From the NCBI GenBank assembly GCA_013399875.1, contig VXAZ01007605.1, positions 172,217 through 236,216 on the forward strand: a stretch of 64,000 nucleotides of DNA, written 5' to 3'. The position numbers were made by a program, and so were the translations under genes. The DNA is from Gymnorhina tibicen (lineage: Eukaryota > Chordata > Aves > Passeriformes > Artamidae). This document shows positions 23,501-35,000 of the stretch, piece after piece. The notes beneath the pieces are model-generated. The model did no database searches, had not been told where the DNA came from, and worked only from the letters and a program-made list of their open reading frames with translations. Every line of letters begins with the position of its first letter. Positions within the stretch are counted from its first letter, which is position 1.

Positions 23501-26063
23501 GCTTGCTTTTGGAAAAGAACCCAACAGTTGAACTTTAGAGTCATTTAAAACGCTCTAGTTTGAAAAAGAAATCATTTACAGCGGGTTTGGAGGGCCCCAG
23601 TTCTACTTGAAGCAGGATGCAGAGGAGCAATGGATGGATTCAGAGCTTCCCGAGGATGAACCAGCCTGAAAGGTTGGAATTGCTGATCCTGGAGGTTTTT
23701 TCCAACCTTTGTGGCTCTGACATCTCCCAGGTCTCAGTGAGGTTGGAGCCCCCGTTCCATCTGCTTTCCTTGGCAGCAGCTGCCACTTAACTGCTGCATT
23801 TCCAACCCTAAAACCCCTCTGGGTGCACTTGGAACGCCTTTCCAAGCAGCATTCTCCCTTTCTTTGGGAGCTGGACATTTTTGCATATCTTGAGCTCCAT
23901 CTCTTTGTTCCACGAGCAGGAAATCTGCTCCCAATAACTCCCGAAATTGTGTTTTTCATACCAGGGGAAGAGCGGGATTTCTTGAACGTGCCCCCAGGGG
24001 ATGTGCACATCAGGGATTCCATCCCAGCTCTCCAGGAGCAGCATCCTTGGCCTGGCTGGAAAATGTCCGTGGTGGCGAGGGCACAGAGCTGGCACAGAGC
24101 TCTTCCCTTTTTCTGGGAAAAGCAGGAAAAGCAGAGCCACGTGGTGGGAATGATTTACAAACCCCTCCGAAAGAGCTCCGTGCTGTTTGCAGGACTGATA
24201 ATTGTCTTTATTCGTTATCTGGTGATCAGTGAGGCTTCACTTCCTGTAATTACTTCCTGTAATTAATACCTTGAAAGCCAATTTCTAACCCTGCCTCCTC
24301 CAGCCCCGAGATTTTAGTGCTGAAATCAGCCTTATGCCGATACCAGAATTTGTCAGAAAATCGGGAAAATCATCTCAAAGCAGCCAATTGTGTGATGAAG
24401 GATTCCAAGTCTTGACCCGTGTTTTGAACAGCGTTTTCCAAACACCCAGAATTTCTATTTTAATCAATAATTTCCCTCCTGGAACGTGCTCAGGATGAGT
24501 GCAGCTCCCTCCTTTCACCCTGAGCACGATCTCCACTCGCTGCAGTGCTGCTCCTTATCTGGCTCAGGAAGTTCGGGCTCAAAGAAGGGTAATAACTGTA
24601 AATTTCTCTCCAGGCTGCCTGAAAACAAGATATCTTTGCTGTTGTATTTTTATGAGTACGTTTATCTTCCAAAAGGGTGGTATTGACCCGTAGTTATGGC
24701 GTGACCCGGCCTTTTCTTGGCCGTAATCAAAAGCAGAAGGGTGATAATTAATGTAATTTCTAGCACTTTTTGATCTTGGTTACGTCAAACGTGGCCTGGA
24801 TGGGTTTTTTGCTTTTTTTTTCTATTTTTTTTCCTATTTTTTAAAAAATATTTTTTCTGTTTCTTTCTCCTTTTTTCCTATTTTTTTTCTATTTTTTCTA
24901 ATTTTTTGCCTTTTTTCTTTATTTTTAAAAAATTTTTTTCTACTTTTTTCTTTTTTTTCCCTTTTTTTCTTATTTTTTCTATTTTTTCTATTTTTTTCTA
25001 TTTTTTCTATTTTTTTAAATTTTATTTTCTGGGTTTTTGCCTTGTTTTTTCTTTTCTTTCTCCTTTTTTCCTATTTTTTTCTATTTTTTCTAATTTTTTG
25101 CCGTTTTTTTCTTTATTTTTAAAATTTTTTTCTACTTTTTCCTTTTTTTCCTTATTTTTTCTATTTTTTTCTTTTTTTTCTGTTTTTTAAATTTTTTTTT
25201 CTGGGTTTTTGCCTTGTTTTTTCTTTTCTTTCTCCTTTTTTCCTATTTTTTTCTATTTTTTCTAATTTTTTGCCGTTTTTTTCTTTATTTTTAAAATTTT
25301 TTTCTACTTTTTCCTTTTTTTCCTTATTTTTTCCTTATTTTTTTCTATTTTTTTCTATTTTTTCAATTTTATTTTCTGGGGTTTTGCCTTGTTTTGTCTT
25401 TTTTTTCCCCCTTTTTGCCTATTTTTTTCTTTTTTTTTCTAATTTTTTCCAATTTTTTTCTTTATTTTTAAAAAAAAATTTTCTACTTTTTTGGGTTTTT
25501 TTTCTTTTTTTCTTATTTTTTTCTAATTTTTTCTATTTTTTCAATTTTATTTTCTGGGGTTTTGCCTTGATTTTGCTTTTCTTTCTCCTTTTTTCCTATT
25601 GTTTTCTAATTTTTGCAATGCTTTTCTTTATTTTTAAAAATATTTTTTCTACTTTTTTTTCTCTTTTTTCCTTATTTTTTTCCATTTATTTTTTAAATTT
25701 TATTTTCTGGGGTTTTGCCTTGATTTTGCTTTTCTTTCTCCTTTTTTCCTATTTTTTTCTAATTTTTGCAATCTTTTTCTTTGTTTTTAAAAATATTTTT
25801 TCTACTTTTTTTTCCCTTTTTTCCTTATTTTTTTCCATTTATTTTTTAAATTTTATTTTCTGGGGTTTTGCCTTGTTTTTTCTCTTTTTTTCCCCCCTTT
25901 TTTCCTTATTTTTTCTATTTTAAAAATTTTTTTTGCCTTGTTTTTTGCCTTGTTTTTTGCCTTTTTTTTCTTTTTTTTTNNNNNNNNNNNNNNNNNNNNN
26001 NNNNNNNNNNNNNNNNNNNNNNNNNNNNNNNNNNNNNNAAAAAAAGGGGGGGGGTTTTTTTTT

Positions 26064-26098
<35 letters not shown>

Positions 26099-29000
26099 CT
26101 TTTTTTTTTCTAATTTTTTCTCTATTTTGTTTTTTTTTTTGGGCCACTTTTGCTGGTTTTGTGGATTTTGTTAAAGGCAAAAGGTTCCTTGGGACCCTGT
26201 GCATCGCCACGCTGAATTTTTACGCTTTCAGCCGTGTTCAAAATGAGCGATTTTTAAATTTTCTTGTGTTTTTTTTTAAGAAAAACCAATATCTAAAATG
26301 GTTTTTGTACCACAGGGGGGTGTAAAATCCCTGGAGAGGAGCAGGCCTGGCTTGGGGAGGACAGCGTTTGGGGAGCTCCTGGGGAGCTGCTGAACTCCTT
26401 GGAAATGGGATTTCTGGAATTTTGGAATCGCTCCCCGGGGCTCTCCTGGTGGGTCCAGCTTTCCTCAGAGCACAGCAACCCCCAGGAGAGACGAGCAGCT
26501 TTTAAAACTGGCGGGTAAAATTAACCTGAGAGCTGCTAATTGGTGTCCTCCTGACTCCAGCCAAGCACAGGCTCCTCCGCAGGTGAGGATGGATCTCGTC
26601 ATTTGGAAAAATCTCAGATTTGTACTTCCCCTGAGCTGAAAACCCGGCGCTGGCTGTTCTGAAATTGTTTGGATAAAGCCTCGTTTGCTTTTATCTTTAT
26701 TATAAATTGATCCCAGCCCTCTGAGCTCTCAGCTCCGTGAGTTTTTCCAGCCGTGGCTGGCGTACTTTGGCTTGTCCTGTGGCAGGACCTCGTCCTGGGG
26801 CTGTGTCTGTGCTGTGTGCCCTGGGATGTTCCGACTCCAGACAGAACGTTCGGTGCCTGACCCCTCCCTGAGAACCACGGGTGACACCGCTGCTCTTTTG
26901 GCACTTGCCTGGCACTGGGCCACGAATTTGGGAGTTTCAGTTGAATTGCTGAGGTGCCCGAGCAGCCTGGGCTTCCCACCTGCTGGCTGAGCAGCCTGCT
27001 CCTCGTTCCACGTTCGTCCTCTGGGGCGGCCGCGCTAATTTGGGGGCATAAATCCAACGTCATTTCGTGTGTTCTGTGCCAGTTTGGGGGGTTTGGTTCA
27101 GGGTGAGATCCTGAGTGGGTTTTCTCACTCCCTTTTGGATAGGGATCCTTAACTGTGCGAGCAGCAGGCAAAGGAAGCAGGTGGCCATCAGGAGGAAGGA
27201 GCATTTTGACATTATCTTCCTAAATAATGATGAAAAGATGCAAAGAGGGGCTGTTGTGAGGGATGAACATGGGTGTTAGTGGAAGATAAACTACAAAAAA
27301 ACCAAGGAAAACACCACATTGTACAACAATATTTGTTATATTTAGATTTTCTCCCCGGCAGGGATAATTGTGCTATTCCTCCGCACACGAGCTGTACACT
27401 GAAATCTTCATCCCCAGCACGAAACTGGGAAACACCAGAGTTTAAGTTCTCCTTCCCAGACTGGCTTTCCTTGAGGCTGGAGAGTTTGCCAGCAGGAATT
27501 CCAGCTGCTCTCCCCATCAGTGCCTCTCCACGAGCTGATCCCCGGGAGCGAGGACAAGGGGAACAGCCCGTCGGGAAATCCCGCTCCGAGTTTTCCCTCA
27601 TCCACTTGGAGAAGCACCTTTGGTCTCGCACCTCGTGGAAGGGAGGAGGTGTCAGTTCATTCCCTCTGCCTGAGTTTCCTCCCTCTCCCAATGGAAAACT
27701 CGGCTGGGAAGAGGAGGAGAGGATGGTCCTGGCATTGCCAAAAGTTCTTTTCTGGCAGTGGCTGCGCTCCGGGCGATTGATTGGGCACTGGCCATGGGAC
27801 CCCAACCATTAAGAGGAACGATCAGGTCTGACTCGCACATTTTCCATCCTGAAAACGACCTTTGGCAGCAATTTCCTTATGCAAAATACGGGCTGGCCTT
27901 CTGGATTTAAAAAAAAAACCACACATCAGAGGCTAAACACGCACACTCGAAAATCGTTCGTTGGTGTGTTTGTTTTTGAGGAATGTTTCCACCTGTCATT
28001 TGACAGATTATTCAGTAAACTGCATTAAAAAAAAAATCCCAAAATATCCTAATATCTGCAGGTTGCGTGCTTTTAAGTTCTTTTAGGGAGTGGTGTCCAA
28101 GGAAAGGCAGATTGCTGCTCCAGTCTCTGCGAGGCCTGGTGCTTCTGGGGAAGGGAATTTGGGAGCACGAGCGGAAAGTTCTGGGGCCTGGGCAGGCGCT
28201 CTGGGTTTGTGAAACTCCCCCTGACCCCATGATATTTTCCTTCCCTCTCCCCCCGAGTACTGGCAGCACTCAGGAATCGCCTCCCTGGGGATCTGAGGGG
28301 ATATCCACAGCTTTCCTCCCCCTCCCCTGTGTTTCCTGCATTGTTGTTAAAGTGGTTTCAGCTTCCCAAAGAGATGGAGAGAGCGGAGAAAGGAATTGGA
28401 ATAATCCTGGGTGAGGATGCGCTTGGTGTAATGGATTAGAAGGGATTTTTGTCGGGTGGGACCAATATTTTGATTTTATGTGGAATTCCATTTTTAATTT
28501 TGTGTCTGTTCCGCAGATTTCAAAATAAATCTGGAAACAGGGGCTGGAATATCTCACAGAGAAGTCAGTGGGAAGCAAATTCCTTTATCACCCTCCGGGA
28601 GGGTTACAACCAGGTGGGAATTGGGCTCTGCTCCCAGGGAACAGGGACAGGATGAGAGGGGATGGCCTGAAGCTGCTCCAAGGGAGGGTCAGGTTGGGCA
28701 CCAGGAGGAATTTCAAGCAAGTCCATAAAAATGAACATTCCTAAAACAAAGCAACCCCTTCCAAATTCCTCATTTGATGCTAATTTTTAGTGCTAAAGCT
28801 TTTTTTTTTCAAACATAAACTTAATAAGAGCAAAATGCTAAGGACTTTCTAAATGTAATTTTATTGCATTTATCTCTCCAGTTGAAATTAATTATTCCGA
28901 GTCTTCATTAAAAAGAAGCTTTGGTAAGTGACATTTTAAACAGGCCTTCAGAAGTGATTGCAAGGGAGATGGTGATAAAGAACAGCGTCTAAAAGGAAGT

Positions 29001-32000
29001 GTAAAATACTTGAACATTTTAAACGGGGATGTGAGAACTTCCAGGGGAGTTGTTTGGACAATTTGGGGAATGTAATGAGCACACACACGTTGCTGCTGGC
29101 CTGGGAGCTGCCAGCACTGCCACATGTCACTGTTTTATCAAGTGTTTGGTGGGGATTTTAGATGTTTGCAGCAGAGAGAAGAGATGGAAGTTGTCTTTTT
29201 TAAAAAAACAAAACCGGCTGGGTTTGAACAGGTGGAAGTGCCCTAAATCCCGATTCTCCAGAGAACATCCAGGAACCCAAGAGAACCCCCCCATTTGCTG
29301 CTTGCTTTCTAAAATCCGAGCTGCACGTGCACAGGAGGAGCTCTGGCAGAGCTCGCCTGGGACGAGCCAAACATCTCGCAGAGCCTCCCCAGGTTCGCAG
29401 TGCAGCCATCCCTGCGCTCCCTGAGCGATCCCACACGGTGCACGCAGCACAGGCAGTCCCTGCAAGGGCAGGGCATTGCAGCCTGCGGCTTTTGGAGCCA
29501 AAAAATCCGGGGTCAAGCGTTTTATCTGTGCCAAACTTCGGATCCATTCGTTGTTAGCTCCGTGACAGGGCCTTATCTGTCCCTAAGGATGGATAATTTG
29601 GCGCTTCAGCCTCACACAGGCACGTCAGCGTTCCAGCGTGTGCTCTGCTACAGCTGTAGAAACACTCTGGTTGTCACCAGCTTGGCTTAATTTGCGTTTC
29701 AGCAATTAGCCAGGGGAAAACAAACGAGCACCAGGCACGTTCGGGATGTCGGAGCAGCGCAAACGAGAGCGAGCTGTTTTTCCCTCCCCTAAAAAAACCC
29801 TTTCTGGGTTTTGGGAGGCAAAGGGGAACGCAACCGGAATTTCTCTGCTGAAGCTCTCCATGAGCACAGCAGGAACAGTTTAACCATGGAACCCACACCT
29901 CGGAGTGGTGAGTGGTGGTGTGGCAGTCACGGGAATGATCTCTGCAAGCAGCCCGAGTGCTGATCTTCATAGTTACTTCTGCAAACTTAGCACATCTCGA
30001 GTTATTTCCTTCTCCATTGTCATCAGGAGCGATAAGAGAAGGTTTTTCTGGTTTCTCACACGCTAAATGCTTCTTGGTGTTTGGTTTTAGGTTCTTTTTA
30101 ACGTGTGAAATGCACACAAGGAGTAGTTTAGTCTTGTTTTTATTTAAAGTCACAGTCTGGCCCTGTTTGCTCTGATGTGCCGCTCATCTCCCTGCCCTGG
30201 AGGACAACAGGCGCTCTTTAACCAAGCTCATCATGCACTTTTGCAATAAATCCTTTCAAATTCTCCTTCCCTAGGAATTATCCTACCGAAACCGGTGCAT
30301 TACCATGCAGATTGGCCGCAGCACCTCTGCAAACGCTCAGATTCTCCCCGAAAGAATTTGGCACGGCTGTGATTTACAGACTTCCCCCTGTGTGTCCCGT
30401 GCTGATGAATTCCTTACTGCTTCCCCAGGGGTCGTGGACTTTTCTATAATTCCACTGGAGCCATCCATCCTCCGCCAAAGCCGGAGCCCTCGAGGTGGGG
30501 CAGGTGTCAGACTCGATGGATTGCCGGCGTCGGCGCTCGATCCGCGCCCGCGATGTCGGGAGAGGGAGCGAGGCCCGGAGGCCTCCCTGGGTTATTCGAA
30601 CCACAAACCTCTCCATGGATTATTTATAAGCTTTGCTCCTTTACATTCCCATTCCCTCTGTGATTTTTTCTTTTTTTTTTTTTTTATTTTTTGCAGCGTT
30701 GTCCCCCAGACCACGGTGATCCTCAACAACGACCGGCAGAATTCCATCGTGGCCAAGATGGTGGGGCAGGAGGAGCCGCTGAGCAGGGCGGCGGATTCCC
30801 TGGAGAACATCCTCAGCAAGTCAGTAGCATTCCCTGGAATCCTCCCTTCGTCCCCTCCTTGGGCAGGGCCAGTTTCAAAGGCAATTTGATGGGAGAAACG
30901 AGGAGTGGTTGAGGTAACAATGAGGGGAAAGATTGAACCCGGGCTTGGATAGTTTCTCTTGCTTCCCTTGTGATGGGAGAGAACGTCCTGGAGGAGCTGG
31001 GATTAACTCCGTGGTAATTGACAGCTGGCAGTTAAGGAAGGATTTCCCGTAGCTGTGGATTTTTACATGGATGCACAGTCCCTTGGGAACACACCGAGAT
31101 CCTGTATTTAACCAGCTGAAGGAGGGATGTGCGGTCCAAGGAAAACTTGGACTATCTAAAGCAAATTTTAAACAAGTGGAACTAGGAGTTCTGGGTAAAA
31201 AATGGCCTTAATTACAATGGTTTTATAAATTATAGACTTTTCCATCGAGGCAGAGCTAGGAAGCGTGTATTTAAGACTTCTCATTCCTTCTGCTGTTCTT
31301 ACTTCCCTGGCTAGCTCCAGGTGACACAGGAGCAGAACGGTTTCGAGGAGTTCATTTCCCATAACGCGTTGGTTTTGCGGCTTTAGCGCTTTTAACTCCC
31401 TCCTACCAACGTAACCCCGGCGCTGGGATCTCCCATCCCGCCCGGCCCTCCTTGCCCCGAGCTCAGCCCGGCTCCTTGCCCGCAGCGCGGTGCCCGGGCG
31501 CCGCCAGAACACCATCGTGGTCAAGGTGCCCGGCCACGACGACAGCCACAACGAGGACGGCGAGAGCGGCTCCGAGGCCAGCGACTCGGTGTCCAACAGC
31601 GGCCAGGCGGGCAGCCAGAGCATCGGCAACAACGTCACCCTCATCACCCTCAACTCCGAAGGTACGCGGGGCTCGCCGGGGCGGGGCCGAACGCGGGGGT
31701 GGAGAGCTCTGAGGGACGCCTGGAAGGTTCCCACCTCCTGTCGTGGGTCCAAGCTGGAATTTTTAGGCGGTGATCAGACAGGAGTGAGGATTTCTGAATC
31801 GGTTGCTTGCTTTGAAAATATTTTTGAAGGCATCCGAACCCAGGATTCTTCGGTTTTTGTAGGTGTTCGTACAACGTAGGAGTTGTTAGAAAGAGATTTT
31901 GGGTTCTGTGCTGTTTGTTTGGGGTTGTTTCCAAGCGTGTTTATTTCTTTTGGGGTCACTGGGGAAGTGCAGCAGACCGAGGCTGTGAAATTAAATATCA

Positions 32001-35000
32001 AATGTGCTTTCTGTGGAGTCTGTTCATGTTTCTGTATCAGAAATAGTGTGGCCAGCAGGACTAGGGCAGGGATTGTCTCCTGTGCTGGGCACTGCTGAGG
32101 CTACACCTGGAGTTCTGGGGTCAGATTTGGGCTCCTCCAACACAGACATTGAGGGGCTGGAGTGTGGCCAGGGCAGGGAACGGAGCTGGGAAGGGTCTGG
32201 AGCAGCAGGAGAGGCTGAGGGAGCTGGGAAAGGGGCTCAGCCTGGAGAAAAGGGGGCTCAGGGGGGCCCTTGTGGCTCTGCACAAGTCCCTGACAGGAGG
32301 GGGCAGCCGGGGGGGTCGGGCTCTGCTCCCAGGGAACAGGGACAGGAGGAGAGGGAACGGCCTCAGGGCGCTCAGGCCTTGGAACTGCCCAGGGAGGTTT
32401 GGAGTCCCCATCCCTGGAGGTGTCCAAGGAAGGCCTGGAGGTGGCACTCAGTGCTCTGGGCTGGGGACAAGGTGGGGACTGGGCACAGCTTGGACTCTGA
32501 TCCTGGAGCTCTTTTCCAACCTCAGTGATTCTGGAATTTTTACTGCTCTGTCAGCTGTGCCAGGAGCAAAGGTGCCAACACCAGGAGGATGTTTGCTGTA
32601 TAATTCCCCCTCTGCCTTGGTCTGGCACAGCTCTGCCCAGACAAACGTGATGTTTTGGCCACTGCTGTGCATGTAAATTCTGAAGAAACACCTAATCCAT
32701 TAATGTCTGCAGATCTGATTTCCTCCAGACCTTTGGAACACTCATCCATTACAAATCTCTGAGATTGATGAACGCTGTGAGGATCAGATCAGCGATGCCC
32801 CCTCCACCTGCCCTTGCCCTTGCACGGGAGGGAATTGCTAAGTGGCTTCACCTGCAGGGTGGCACAAATTCAATTATGAATAAAGGAAGAGATGGAGAAT
32901 AACAGGGCTGGTGTGCAGGGAGAGGCAAAGTCACAGCAGCCCTCGGCTCTCAGCAGCTGGGACAGAATTCCAGGTGACTCTGAGGTGTGCAGAGGTAAAA
33001 CCTGAGGGGCTGAGGGTGGAGAACCCAGCCCAGGACTGAACACCAGCTGTTCAGCACAGCTCCAATCTGTCCTCCTGGCCCTGGAAAGCAAAACTAAACT
33101 GTGTTTATAGCTGGGTTTATCTGACTTCGTGGCACTGAGCTGGGGGTATTTCCAGGATTTAGGGAGTGGATTTCTATAAAGGCACTGTTTGCTCTCTGCT
33201 GGTTGCTTTCATGGAATCATGATAATTTAAAAATTGGTGTTATTGCCTTTCTATCCCTGGAAAATAATTGTACAGGAGCATGGAGCCCAGTTCCAGTAGT
33301 GGTGTAGAACAAGACTGGTTTTTTTGCTAACTGAACACTGGGACTTCATTCCGTGTGTTTTTTTAAAGTCCAGTTCACTTTGCATGAACGTGTTCTTTCT
33401 GTGAGTTCTGGGGTGCAGCATCTTCTCACTTCAAACACAGCAGTGCATTTTATTTAATTGGGAACTTTCTAATTAGCCTTAAAACCAACGAGCTTTGTAC
33501 AGCTCAGCATCTTGTGCAGAACAAAGAGCACAGGAAGAGCTTTTTAGATCCACTGGTACAGCTTTGGAGTGGGAGAGCCATTCAGTTTTATACACTGAAC
33601 ATGAGGGAACTTAATTTATAGTGGTTTCTTTTATAATGGTTTCTTTTAGAATGGTTTCTTTTATAATGGTCTCTTTTATAATAAACCATTATATTTATTT
33701 TATAATGGTTGCATGGGCTGGATGTGATGGCCCAATCCTATTTTCCTCTTCAGTTTTCACACACTGCACTTACACCTTCAGGGTGGTAAGAGAAGGAAAA
33801 GTTTGGTCTCTTGGGTTATTTTGAGACTATTTTCCTGTGCTTTCCAGAGTTCTTGTGCATTTATAAAGTTCTGAAGATTCTGAATTGGGTTTCCCCACCC
33901 TAAAATGCTGCAGCTGGTGTTTAGTGTCCTCCTTGCACAGAACTTCTTCTGTGAATCAGTTCTTTGGGCCTTCATAGCTCTGAAGATGCTGAATCCTGGA
34001 ATGGTTTGGGTGGGAAGGGACCTTAAAGCTCATCCAGTTCCAACCCTGACACCTTCCCCTATCCCAGGGTGCTCCAATCCCCATCCAGCCTGGCTTGGGA
34101 CACTTCCAGGGATCCAGTGGCAGTCTGGGCAATCCATTCCAGGGCCTCCCCACCCTCCCAGGGAGGAATTCCTTCCCAACATCCCATTTAACCCTGGGTT
34201 GGAACCATTCCCTGTGTCCCGTCCCTCCAGTTTCTGATGCAGAGAATCTCAAGCTGGGAACATAATCACGTATTTCTGAGCAGATAAGGGCAGGCTGCTC
34301 TGCGCTGTGTGTTGGTATTTTTTCCAGAGAGAACTCCTCAGTCCCATTTTGTCTCTTCAACTTGGCCTCTGCAGCAGTCATTTGATAATGGCAGCACTGA
34401 ACTCAGGATTTGCTTTCCAAATGGGAATCCAGGCAGCTCTCTGTGCATGGCCCAGACTGATCTGTCCACAGGATTTTCCAGCTGAGGGCAGGAGCAGAGC
34501 TCACACGTGGGATGAGCACTTGGAGCACTCTCCTGCCAAGCTCCTCAGGACAGGCACGGACAGAAGGAACTGGAGCAGAGCAGCAGTGAACCTTTTGTAC
34601 CCGAAAACAAAATGATACGGAGCTGATGTGGAGAGACTGATGAGGCTTCAGGGCTTGTTAAAGCCAAAGAAAATGATAAAAATTGAATTGCTTTTGGGTT
34701 GTTTTTCAATTATTGGGAGCCAACAGATGAACAAGAGTCTCTTGCAGAGGTCTGCCACGGTGATAGCTGGGGTTAACGCTGGCTCACCTCCACCCAAATA
34801 ATACAAAGAGGCTTTAAACAACAATAAAAGGGCAAAATCCAAATTAGAAATCTGATTTTCTGACATGAAACACGTTTTCCAAGGTTTTAAAAAGCCCTCT
34901 GAGTCCATGAGTTTTAATTTTCTGAATTTTATTTGGATCTTTTTTTTATCTGAGCTTTTTATCTGATCGCATCCTTCCATGAGTCATAAAATCAGGGAAT

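Larger units (their letters stand above)
16871..30696 (+). other. BANP: BANP coding intron 3 (13.8 kb)
   Basis: GT-AG, phase 2. Holds two CR1 fragments (18.8-19.2 and 28.6 kb), the large T-rich minisatellite at 24.8-26.1 kb, and a CpG-rich patch just before exon 4. Between 19.2 and 24.8 kb I see no strong repeat. An AT-rich block lies at 28720-29040. Confidence 0.9.

Noticed and set aside
23627..23722. CR1-like tail (ctgatcctggaggttttttc)
   Set aside because: Match limited to about 35 bp; could be chance.
25270..25923. 217-codon Phe/Ser/Leu-rich open frame
   Set aside because: Produced by T-rich repeat composition; TTT and TTC codons rarely make stops.
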